Made by a program: the position numbers and the translations under genes
The notes under the pieces: model-generated
Database searches by the model: none
The model's input: the letters and a program-made list of their open reading frames with translations, nothing else
Told to the model about the DNA's origin: nothing
Assembly (NCBI GenBank): GCA_002369325.1
Contig: DFDU01000122.1
Coordinates: 1 to 15,640, forward strand
DNA length: 15,640 nt
Source of the DNA: Lachnospiraceae bacterium UBA3820
Lineage (GTDB): Bacteria; Bacillota; Clostridia; Lachnospirales; Lachnospiraceae
Direction: 5' to 3'
Shown: positions 1 to 6,230 of the stretch, piece by piece
Numbering within the stretch: position 1 is the stretch's first letter
Layout of the letters: the number at the start of each line of letters is the position of its first letter

Positions 1-170
1 GCATAATTCCAATAATCAAAATATCCTTCCTTATTCCAGTCTATCTGTCCTTCCTGAAGCTTGGTTTCCTGAAGACAAAAAAAGTCTGCATCAAGCTTAT
101 CAAACTCTTCCATAAAATTTTTCGACATGACTGCTCTCAGGCCATTTACATTCCATGATACAAATTTCAT
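1..170 (-). CDS. xth: Exodeoxyribonuclease III, N-terminal part (runs off window)
   Basis: The first 56 codons are visible; the rest lies beyond position 1. The start reads MKFVSWNVNGLRA, the hallmark N-terminus of the exonuclease III / AP endonuclease family (endonuclease/exonuclease/phosphatase fold). N7 and N9 sit in the active-site strand. E35, in the LQETK motif, is the metal-binding glutamate of the family. Family members cut DNA 5' of abasic sites and have 3'-5' exonuclease activity in base-excision repair. The ATG at 168-170 has an AAGGAG ribosome site about 7 nt upstream. It lies 82 bp downstream of the pyridoxamine kinase gene, with a hairpin between, so co-transcription is possible but unproven. 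Confidence 0.93.
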   Translation of the reverse strand, partial: MKFVSWNVNGLRAVMSKNFMEEFDKLDADFFCLQETKLQEGQIDWNKEGYFDYWNY

Positions 171-199
171 CGCTATCTCCTTATGTAATGATTTTTTTA

Positions 200-230
200 A
201 AGCTCGTACAAATTAAATTTGTACGAGCTT
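200..230 (-). terminator. Hairpin between pyridoxamine kinase and xth genes, possible terminator
   Basis: A near-perfect inverted repeat: AAGCTCGTACAAATT (200-214) pairs with AATTTGTACGAGCTT (216-230). On the transcribed minus strand the stem is followed by an A-run, not a U-run. The T-rich flank (235-239) is on the plus-strand side. It is therefore a strong hairpin but a poor canonical terminator for the minus-strand gene; it could instead attenuate or stabilise a transcript. Confidence 0.4.
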
Positions 231-252
231 ATCGTTTTTAGTTCTTATTCTA

Positions 253-1095
253 TTATAACTTATTGACCTTCAATCTGTCTATAAGATATGGTATCGCAAG
301 CTCAAAGCTTACACCGTAATCCTTCTTATCTGGATCATTCATTGTTTCTCTTATGGTCTCACCTGTATAATCAACAGCCACCGCAAAACTCTCCGGTATA
401 CTCTTTCCGTTCATAAGTGCTCCTACACAGGTACTTGCAAATACATCGCCGGTACCGTGTGAGAAAAGAGGATATAATGTATTGTAATAATGGAAGAATT
501 CTCCGGTTTCCTTATCATATCCCATAACACCTATCTTACCCTCTTCAAGCATAACGCCTGTAAGTACGCTTATACGTGAACCAAGCTTGGAAAGTGCAAG
601 AAGCATATCCTTTATGTATGCTTCATCCTGTTCTGTTCTATATTCCTTACCGGTCATAAATGCAGCCTCTGTAAGATTTGGCACTATTATATCAGCCTTA
701 CCGCAAAGCTCTGCCATCTTCTTCGCAAAAGCTTCATCAAAAGCCGGATAAAGCTTTCCGTTATCAGCCATGGCAGGATCGACAATAATCAAATTATTAT
801 CGGTCTTAAATTTTTCAAAAACATGAGCTACTATATCGACCTGCTCTATCGAGCCAAGATATCCGGTATAAATTGCATCATAGGTAATCTTTTCATTTAC
901 CCAATGATCTGTAATCGGCTCAATCTGGTCCTGCAAATCCTTGAAAGTAAAATTACTGAACATGGTATGTGTTGAAAGCACCGCTGTAGGTATAATACAG
1001 GTCTCAACACCCATAGCCGATATAATAGGAAGCGCAACAGTAAGAGAGCATCTTCCGAGACAGGAGATATCCTGTATAGTCAAAATTCTTTTCAT
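253..1095 (-). CDS. pdxY: Pyridoxamine/pyridoxal kinase (PdxY/PdxK family)
   Basis: 280 residues, normal length for the PdxK/PdxY branch of the ribokinase superfamily. These cytosolic enzymes phosphorylate the 5'-hydroxyl of pyridoxal, pyridoxamine or pyridoxine with ATP in the vitamin B6 salvage pathway. The N-terminus (MKRILTIQDISCLGRCSL) matches the Clostridia pyridoxamine kinase type. D106-P107 with the following loop, and N140 in VPNLTEA, are typical of the nucleotide-binding half. The GTGD motif at 214-217 holds the anion hole and the catalytic base D217. Start: ATG with GGAGG about 9 nt upstream. It is preceded by an AT-rich leader with an inverted repeat over a possible -10 box. The split between pdxK and pdxY substrate preference cannot be read from sequence, so the symbol is approximate. 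Confidence 0.92.
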   Translation of the reverse strand: MKRILTIQDISCLGRCSLTVALPIISAMGVETCIIPTAVLSTHTMFSNFTFKDLQDQIEPITDHWVNEKITYDAIYTGYLGSIEQVDIVAHVFEKFKTDNNLIIVDPAMADNGKLYPAFDEAFAKKMAELCGKADIIVPNLTEAAFMTGKEYRTEQDEAYIKDMLLALSKLGSRISVLTGVMLEEGKIGVMGYDKETGEFFHYYNTLYPLFSHGTGDVFASTCVGALMNGKSIPESFAVAVDYTGETIRETMNDPDKKDYGVSFELAIPYLIDRLKVNKL

Positions 1096-1137
1096 GGTAT
1101 CTACCTCCGTATAATATGGATATTATCCATTTAAATA

Positions 1138-1157
1138 ATCATACCATATCGTATGAT
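1138..1157 (-). promoter_or_regulatory. Possible promoter -10 with overlapping inverted repeat, upstream of pyridoxamine kinase
   Basis: On the minus strand, TATGAT (1138-1143) is preceded by TGG, giving an extended -10 element. No good -35 is seen; the best match is TTTTAC at 1160-1165, 16 bp away. The same bases form one arm of an inverted repeat: ATCATAC (1138-1144), a 6-nt centre, GTATGAT (1151-1157). A second short palindrome, ATGGAT-ATT-ATCCAT, lies at 1116-1130. The overlap suggests an operator, but no regulator is identified. Confidence 0.35.
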
Positions 1158-1202
1158 AAGTAAAATAATATATTATAAAATTACATTTGAAAAATATATA
1201 AT

Positions 1203-1222
1203 AGCTATAATCAGCTATAGCT
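1203..1222 (-). terminator. Weak terminator-like hairpin after the flippase gene
   Basis: AGCTATA (1203-1209) pairs with TATAGCT (1216-1222). On the minus strand the stem is followed by an A/T-rich stretch ending in TATTTTT (from 1202 down to about 1190). The stem is short and A/U-rich, so this is weak. It lies about 50 bp past the stop codon of the upstream gene. Confidence 0.35.
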
Positions 1223-1272
1223 TTTTCCTATAAGAAAAAATTATTATTTTCCATATTTTTTCTGCTTTTGTT

Positions 1273-2931
1273 TTATTTTAAAAACTTAAGCTTCTTTGCA
1301 ATCTTTACAAGAAGCGTGCCCTTAGGCATATCCAAAAGGTCTTCCTCGGTATAGCCGCCTATTCTAAGAATCAGCAATGCATATACAATCATTGCGACAA
1401 GAATTGAAACCAAAAGTGCCGCACCGTTTGCAACTGCCGTTCTTTGAGGCATATTTATCAAACAGAAATGATAAACTATTCTATAAAGACTGTAAGCAAC
1501 AGCCGCCATAATGCCGGCCGCTATAAGTGGTCTGTAAACCGTCAAATCCTTATCCATTTTATATCCAAGATGCTTTTTAACGGAAAGGGAATTAAGTATT
1601 ACCATAAATAACGAATATACAACCGAGCCAATAACAAGTACAGCCAGACTATAAGGTGCGGAAACCAAATTAAGTCCGACAATTACAAATGCAAGATGAA
1701 TTACAAGTGCTATAGCAGCATTTTTAACAGGATCCGAAACCTTTCCGATTGCCTGAAGCACACCGTTTGTTACCGTCGATAATGCATAAAAAACAACAGA
1801 TATACAACCACCTACAAGAGCATATCCTGCTCTTTCATCTGTTCCCGAGAATAAAAGCTGCATTATCGGATTAGCAAGAACCGCCATACCCAATGCAGAT
1901 GGTATCATTATAAGCATTGTTGTTTTTATCGATTTATTAAGTCGCAAGTTGACATCTTCAATATCACCTTTGCTGAAAGCACCCGAAATACCCGGAATAA
2001 GTGCCGATGAAACCGCCGAAGCAATTGCTATCGGAAGATTGATAAGTACAAGGAACTGCCTTGAATATATTCCATATATCTTTGACGCATCTCTTACCGA
2101 TATACTCTTATGCGAAATAGCACTCCAATAAATCTTCATATCAAATGTGGTACTTACATTATATATAAACGTCGATAAAATAACCGGTGTTACCATAAGG
2201 AAAATAACCTTGAATAAATCACGATAGCTTTCCTCATGAGGATTATTATCATTTTTAACCTTCGAAATAATATCGGAACGCCTGCGCATATATATAAAAA
2301 GTATAAATACAAGACCCGCTATAACACCAGCAAATGTACCGAGTGCACTTCCTGCCGCTCCGTGAATGGCTACCTTGCTCTCATCCACACCGCCTCTGAA
2401 CGGCATGGTAAATATATATGCGGCAGCTACACTGACAACAGCATTCATAATCTGCTCTATAATCTGTGATACTGCAGTCGGAACCATGGTATTATGAGCC
2501 TGCATATATCCTCTGAATACCGAAAGAAGACCCGAGAAAAATATGGTAGGTGCCATTACTCTGAGACATAACACAGATTGATCCACAACCAGCGAAGGTG
2601 CAAAAACAAATGTAATTGCAGCCGTAAAGCTTCCGACAACAAGCACATATATAAGCGAACATTTAAAAAGCTTATTTGCATTTTTATATTCATCCACCGC
2701 AAGTCTCTGTGATATAACCTTTGAAACAGCTGTAGGAATACTGTATGTGGATATGAGAAGTATCATAAAATAGATATCATAGGCAGTTGCATAATATCCG
2801 TTACCCTCCTCACCTATTATCTGATAGAGAGGTACGGCATACAACAACCCTATTATTCTTGACAAAAAGCCTGCAACCGCAAGAATTGCGGCCTGCACCA
2901 TAAATCTGTCTTTTTTACCGTTTTCAGCCAT
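1273..2931 (-). CDS. MurJ/YtgP-like lipid-linked saccharide flippase (MOP superfamily)
   Basis: A 552-residue polytopic membrane protein with about a dozen or more hydrophobic segments, of the polysaccharide biosynthesis / SpoVB-RfbX / MurJ branch of the MOP exporter superfamily. The N-terminus (AGFLSRIIGLLYAVPL, then IIGEEGNGYYATAYDIY and IPTAVSKVISQRLA) resembles Bacillus YtgP, the MurJ-type lipid II flippase, more than SpoVB. Its length is close to YtgP. The likely job is to flip a lipid-linked cell-wall or polysaccharide precursor across the cytoplasmic membrane. Family is firm; the exact substrate is inferred. ATG start with a GAGG ribosome site 8-9 nt upstream. It stands as a single gene between a strong terminator on its 5' side and a weak hairpin on its 3' side. 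Confidence 0.85.
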   Translation of the reverse strand: MAENGKKDRFMVQAAILAVAGFLSRIIGLLYAVPLYQIIGEEGNGYYATAYDIYFMILLISTYSIPTAVSKVISQRLAVDEYKNANKLFKCSLIYVLVVGSFTAAITFVFAPSLVVDQSVLCLRVMAPTIFFSGLLSVFRGYMQAHNTMVPTAVSQIIEQIMNAVVSVAAAYIFTMPFRGGVDESKVAIHGAAGSALGTFAGVIAGLVFILFIYMRRRSDIISKVKNDNNPHEESYRDLFKVIFLMVTPVILSTFIYNVSTTFDMKIYWSAISHKSISVRDASKIYGIYSRQFLVLINLPIAIASAVSSALIPGISGAFSKGDIEDVNLRLNKSIKTTMLIMIPSALGMAVLANPIMQLLFSGTDERAGYALVGGCISVVFYALSTVTNGVLQAIGKVSDPVKNAAIALVIHLAFVIVGLNLVSAPYSLAVLVIGSVVYSLFMVILNSLSVKKHLGYKMDKDLTVYRPLIAAGIMAAVAYSLYRIVYHFCLINMPQRTAVANGAALLVSILVAMIVYALLILRIGGYTEEDLLDMPKGTLLVKIAKKLKFLK

Positions 2932-2981
2932 AATAAAACCTCAGAACTATTAAAAAAATATTATCTCGATAAACCAAAAAT

Positions 2982-3014
2982 TACAGCACATTCATATATA
3001 ATGAATATGCTGTA
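2982..3014 (-). terminator. Rho-independent terminator of the metalloprotease-like gene
   Basis: A 14-bp stem, TACAGCACATTCAT (2982-2995) against ATGAATATGCTGTA (3001-3014), with a 5-nt loop. On the minus-strand transcript the one non-Watson-Crick position is a U-G wobble, while on the plus strand it would be an A-C mismatch. The stem is followed on the minus strand by ATTTTT. Both points orient it to the minus-strand gene ending at 3069. Confidence 0.8.
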
Positions 3015-3068
3015 TATTAAAATACCTTTGGTATTATAACCATTTTGACTTAATGTTGCAACATCAAA

Positions 3069-3536
3069 TTATATTGCAAAATCAATTCTGTTTCCTTTTG
3101 TTGCTTCTGCCTCAAATGCCTTTTGATTTTTTCCGTAAGAATCATTTGAATAAGTTGTCTTCATAGTGGTATTAGTGGTTCCTCCGGCTACATACGCTCT
3201 TCCGCACTCAGGACATATTGCTGTCTTTAACGAAACCGAAACGGAAACCAATTCTTTATTATCTTTACTTCCCTCAGCTCTCGCGTTGGCAACATGCTCC
3301 TGCTCGTGAGACATAACCTTTGCATAAGACTGTTCGGGGCTTATATGTCCCGGTGCCTTAAACGAAACCATCTCATTGGAACCATCCTGATAACGCCTGT
3401 TCTTACATGTCTGGCACTCGACAGGTGCAACCTTTCTGGAGCTGTCAACAGTATTGCCGGTAAAAACAGGTGTAACTCTGCCGACATTTGACACAGGTAT
3501 TGTATAATTATTACTCATTCCGTATGGACTGATCAT
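3069..3536 (-). CDS. Putative small zinc metalloprotease (SprA-related / CJM1_0395-like family)
   Basis: 155 residues without an obvious signal peptide or membrane segment. Two CxxC pairs (C41/C44 in ECQTCKNRRYQDGSN; C108/C111 in ICPECGRAYVAGG) flank an HEQEH motif (H77, E78, H81) of the HExxH zinc-metalloprotease type. This order of motifs and the SFKAPGHISPEQ segment match what I know of the SprA-related putative metalloprotease family. The Cys pairs probably bind a second, structural zinc. Substrate is unknown. The N-terminal ~35 residues are low in order-promoting motifs. ATG start with AGAGGAG about 9 nt upstream; Met7 is an alternative start with poorer spacing. A near-consensus promoter and a strong terminator show it is a monocistronic unit. 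Confidence 0.75.
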   Translation of the reverse strand: MISPYGMSNNYTIPVSNVGRVTPVFTGNTVDSSRKVAPVECQTCKNRRYQDGSNEMVSFKAPGHISPEQSYAKVMSHEQEHVANARAEGSKDNKELVSVSVSLKTAICPECGRAYVAGGTTNTTMKTTYSNDSYGKNQKAFEAEATKGNRIDFAI

Positions 3537-3613
3537 AATACCACGCTCCTCTCAAAATCTATATCTTTGTACCCTTCACAAGCAAATTTTCATATGATGA
3601 TATAGTTAGATTT

Positions 3614-3642
3614 ATTATATAATCAATCCATTATTTTTTCAA
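3614..3642 (-). promoter_or_regulatory. Sigma-A-type promoter of the metalloprotease-like gene
   Basis: Minus-strand TTGAAA (3637-3642), a 17-bp spacer, and TATAAT (3614-3619). The predicted start near 3607 gives a leader of about 70 nt. Confidence 0.75.
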
Positions 3643-3700
3643 GCGTTTAACTACGATTTTTCTTATAAATACTAAGTTTTTCTTGTAAGCTTTACGTTAT

Positions 3701-4666
3701 TTAAATTTTAAACATATCCCATACATCTTTTTTTCCGAAATTATCTTCCTTATATTTTATAAGATATGCCTTACTCTCGATATAATCATCATCTAAAAAG
3801 GTTTCAAGTAATTCAGTTATTTCCTCTTCTTCTATGAGACCATACCCCGCATATATCTTAAGATAGCCGTAGCTTTCCTGTTTTTTTTCAACAATGAAAC
3901 GAATTGCTTCTTCTTTGTTGGCTTTCATATATTCAACAAAATGCTTAATACTATCATCCTCTCCTTCATATAATCCATATATCTTTGAATGATCATAATC
4001 ATTTTGTTTTTTTATATTCTCATCAAATTTTAACCTTTCAAGTATGAAACCACATTTTTTTATTCGCTGATTCTTTTTATAATATTCCGGATCATTTTCC
4101 GGATCTTCATAATCTTCTTCGCCACCCGCAAGAAACGGATTAAAGCCTGCATCATCAGGTTCGTTTATATATTCCAAAAGCGCTTCGTCAAAGCTGTTAA
4201 GCCAGGATTTTTTTTTAAAATCATTAAATTTATTATCAGAGTCAGTTTCGAAATTTGTTTGCCTTATAAGCAATGTATTATTAATATGTTCACTTTTTTT
4301 GAAGCATTTTACAGCAAATGTTACAAGCCCGGCTGCTTCCTCAAAAACAAAATATTCATCTTCAAAATCCGACTTATCCGAAGCTTTTTTTCTTTTTGAA
4401 TAAAGATATATTTTTTCAAGCATTTTATCATCCTGAAAGATGTCCCTGCCTAATTCTTCTAATGTGTCGGGGAGCCAGACCTCTTTTAATTTCATACAAT
4501 GCGCAAAAGCCCAATCGCCTATGTTTCTTATTCCGTACGGAACAAATATGCTTTCGATTTTCTGATTTCCGAGAACAGCTTTCCTTTCTATTGTCTTCCC
4601 ATCAATTGATTCGGGAATATGACATTTATTCATTTTTTCATTATACTTTTCCTTTGTCATCAACAT
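3701..4666 (-). CDS. BspA-type leucine-rich-repeat protein with C-terminal helical repeat region
   Basis: 321 residues, no signal peptide, very acidic in the middle. Residues about 30-90 hold two to three LRR_5 (BspA/Treponema-type) units: IESIFVPYGIRNIGDWAFAHC, then LKEVWLPDTLEELGRDIF. The C-terminal 100 residues (IKHFVEYMKANKEEAIRFIVEKK through ESKAYLIKYKEDNF) are helical and resemble the ankyrin-like tail seen in many cytoplasmic Clostridia LRR proteins. No catalytic motif is visible and function is unknown; protein binding is the likely role. The gene starts 14 bp after the dus stop. Its AAAGGA ribosome site overlaps the end of dus, so the two are translationally close and surely co-transcribed. 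I kept the first ATG because its spacing to AGGA (9 nt) is better than that of Met3. Confidence 0.78.
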   Translation of the reverse strand: MLMTKEKYNEKMNKCHIPESIDGKTIERKAVLGNQKIESIFVPYGIRNIGDWAFAHCMKLKEVWLPDTLEELGRDIFQDDKMLEKIYLYSKRKKASDKSDFEDEYFVFEEAAGLVTFAVKCFKKSEHINNTLLIRQTNFETDSDNKFNDFKKKSWLNSFDEALLEYINEPDDAGFNPFLAGGEEDYEDPENDPEYYKKNQRIKKCGFILERLKFDENIKKQNDYDHSKIYGLYEGEDDSIKHFVEYMKANKEEAIRFIVEKKQESYGYLKIYAGYGLIEEEEITELLETFLDDDYIESKAYLIKYKEDNFGKKDVWDMFKI

Positions 4667-4680
4667 AAAATATAATCCTT

Positions 4681-5601
4681 TTATTTAAGATTTCTGAGTG
4701 CTGCCTCGTATTCCCCGTAATTTTTTGATTTCAGTATATGTTTTATATCTCTGTCGCTATCGGGATATAAGCTTCTCCAATAAGTCCAGAGCTCCTTCAT
4801 ATGAAAAAGAACATTTTTATCTCCTCCCATGATTTCCTGATAATCATGATATATTTCATCATGAAAGTTCCAAAAACGTTTAAAATCAAAATCATAATCC
4901 GACTCATAATTATATTGTTCTATAAGTTCGGGATTATACAAAAGTCCTCTTCCAAGCATAACACAAGTATCGTTATTACGCTTTTTTATATCTTCGGCTT
5001 CAAACAGATTTCCGTTATAAACCACAGGATTTACACTATTTTTGACTGCATACTCAAAATATTCAAGTCTCGGTTCACCTTTATAATAATCTTTTTCAAC
5101 TCTGGGGTGTATTATCAATTCCGATATCGGATATTTATTGTATATTTCCAATATGTCATAAAACTCATCCGGTTCAAATCTTCCAAGCCTTGTCTTTATA
5201 GATATTATTGTATTGTTTTTACCGGCCCATTCATATATTCCATCAAGAAGCTTTTCCAGTTCATACCATTCCGACAAAAGTCCGGCTCCTTTTCTTTTTG
5301 CACACACCGTACCTGACGGACATCCCAGATTAAGATTTATTTCATCATATCCCATAGCCTTAAGCTCATTGGCAGCACCAACAAAGGCAACGGGATTATT
5401 GGTAAGAATCTGCGGAATAAGGTTTATTTTATCATTATGCTCAGGACAAAGCTCTCTTATATTTTTAGGCGTAAGAAAGCAGTTATGAGTAGGTGAAATA
5501 AAGGGTGCGAAATATTTATCTATTCCACCGTAATTTTTTTCGTATGCATTTCTGAAAATGTAACGCGTAATCCCTTCAAGGGGAGCAAAATAAAATCTCA
5601 T
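4681..5601 (-). CDS. dus: tRNA-dihydrouridine synthase
   Basis: 306 residues, an FMN-dependent TIM-barrel Dus (COG0042 family). It reduces uridines in the tRNA D-loop using NADPH. Visible motifs: APLEGITRYIFRN at the N-terminus (FMN phosphate strand), NLNLGCPSGTV with the catalytic acid C94, IKTRLG with K136, IIHPR with H165, and the FMN-binding segments YNGNL (195-199) and MLGRGLLYNP (215-224). It is shorter and more divergent than DusB, and the site specificity cannot be assigned. ATG start with AAAGGA about 9-10 nt upstream. It has its own promoter and is the first gene of a two-gene operon with the LRR protein. Confidence 0.9.
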   Translation of the reverse strand: MRFYFAPLEGITRYIFRNAYEKNYGGIDKYFAPFISPTHNCFLTPKNIRELCPEHNDKINLIPQILTNNPVAFVGAANELKAMGYDEINLNLGCPSGTVCAKRKGAGLLSEWYELEKLLDGIYEWAGKNNTIISIKTRLGRFEPDEFYDILEIYNKYPISELIIHPRVEKDYYKGEPRLEYFEYAVKNSVNPVVYNGNLFEAEDIKKRNNDTCVMLGRGLLYNPELIEQYNYESDYDFDFKRFWNFHDEIYHDYQEIMGGDKNVLFHMKELWTYWRSLYPDSDRDIKHILKSKNYGEYEAALRNLK

Positions 5602-5634
5602 AGCTGCTTTTCCTTTATCTATCTTATTATGTGA

Positions 5635-5663
5635 TTATTACATAACGTATACTACCTATGCAA
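5635..5663 (-). promoter_or_regulatory. Likely promoter of the dus-LRR operon
   Basis: Minus-strand TTGCAT (5658-5663), a 17-bp spacer, and TAATAA (5635-5640). It lies just past the hup terminator, where a new transcript is expected. The hexamers deviate from consensus. Confidence 0.5.
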
Positions 5664-5679
5664 TGGTTTTTTACAGAAG

Positions 5680-5707
5680 AAATCCCACAGCTTTTGCTGT
5701 GGGATTT
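5680..5707 (-). terminator. Terminator hairpin downstream of hup
   Basis: A perfect 12-bp stem, AAATCCCACAGC (5680-5691) with GCTGTGGGATTT (5696-5707), and a 4-nt loop. The tail on the minus strand is only moderately U-rich (TTTCTTCT). It sits 22 bp past the hup stop codon. Confidence 0.75.
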
Positions 5708-5729
5708 GAAGAATAATCTTTTGATTATC

Positions 5730-6029
5730 TTACTTCTTCTTTTTCTTTGAAGGCTTTGTGTTCACAAGTTCCTTTAATGCCTTACCAGCCTTGAACTTAG
5801 GAGCATTAGCTGCCTTAATCTTAATAGTCTCGCCTGTCTGTGGGTTACGAGCTGTTCTTGCTGCTCTCTTTCCTACCTCAAATGTACCGAAACCGATTAA
5901 CTGTACTTTTCCACCATTCTGAAGCTCTGATGATACTACTTCTACAAATGACTTAACTGCTGCCTCTGCATCCTTCTTTGAAAGTCCTGCATCTTCTGCA
6001 ATAGCTGCTATAAGTTCTGCCTTGTTCAT
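5730..6029 (-). CDS. hup: HU family DNA-binding protein
   Basis: 99 residues from the chosen start. This is the bacterial histone-like HU/IHF fold: MNKAELIAAIAEDAGLSKKDAEAAVKSF (dimerisation helices), IGFGTFEVGKRAARTARNPQTGETI (the DNA-binding beta arm with the RNPQTG tip that kinks DNA), and APKFKAGKALKELV (C-terminal helix). The tail is an unusual lysine run (SKKKKK), slightly longer than the usual ~90 residues. A GTG at 6033-6035 would add two residues, but its spacing from AAAGGA would be only about 4 nt, while the ATG at 6027-6029 has about 10 nt, so the ATG is preferred. Own promoter and terminator. Role: nucleoid compaction and assistance in replication, recombination and transcription. 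Confidence 0.96.
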   Translation of the reverse strand: MNKAELIAAIAEDAGLSKKDAEAAVKSFVEVVSSELQNGGKVQLIGFGTFEVGKRAARTARNPQTGETIKIKAANAPKFKAGKALKELVNTKPSKKKKK

Positions 6030-6080
6030 AATCACTATATCCTTTCGAAAAAAAATATTATCGCTCTTGCGATTACCTTT

Positions 6081-6109
6081 ATTTTACTTGTTTATGACAG
6101 TTTTTTCAA
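6081..6109 (-). promoter_or_regulatory. Sigma-A-type promoter of hup
   Basis: Minus-strand TTGAAA (6104-6109), a 17-bp spacer, and TAAAAT (6081-6086). A small hairpin (ATCGC 6060-6064 / GCGAT 6069-6073) falls near the predicted transcription start. Confidence 0.72.
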
Positions 6110-6128
6110 GTCTTTAAGCCAATTTTTA

Positions 6129-6163
6129 TTACATTTTTATAATAAATTTGTTACATTTTTATA
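6129..6163 (-). repeat. Two direct repeats upstream of the hup promoter
   Basis: TTACATTTTTATA occurs at 6129-6141 and again at 6151-6163, exactly 22 bp apart (about two helical turns). They start about 20 bp upstream of the -35 box, in very A/T-rich DNA. They could be an UP-like element or a binding site, possibly for HU itself. This is inference. Confidence 0.5.
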
Positions 6164-6230
6164 TTTTTCGACTTTATCCTTCTACAAATGCCAATTAAGA
6201 AGAATTTACTATTCGATATTGCGTTTAATA

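Noticed and set aside
1096..1270. Riboswitch in the pyridoxamine kinase leader
   Set aside because: Only A/T-rich sequence with short palindromes; no conserved aptamer elements are visible.
3670..3700. Terminator after the LRR gene
   Set aside because: Only a 4-bp palindrome (GTAA/TTAC around AGC) with no proper stem or U-tract.
4801..5488. Long plus-strand frames antisense to dus
   Set aside because: They are shadows of the dus reading frame, with no ribosome site and no recognisable protein.
6030..6035. GTG start for HU two codons upstream
   Set aside because: It would sit only about 4 nt from the AAAGGA site; the ATG at 6027-6029 has normal spacing and matches the usual HU N-terminus.
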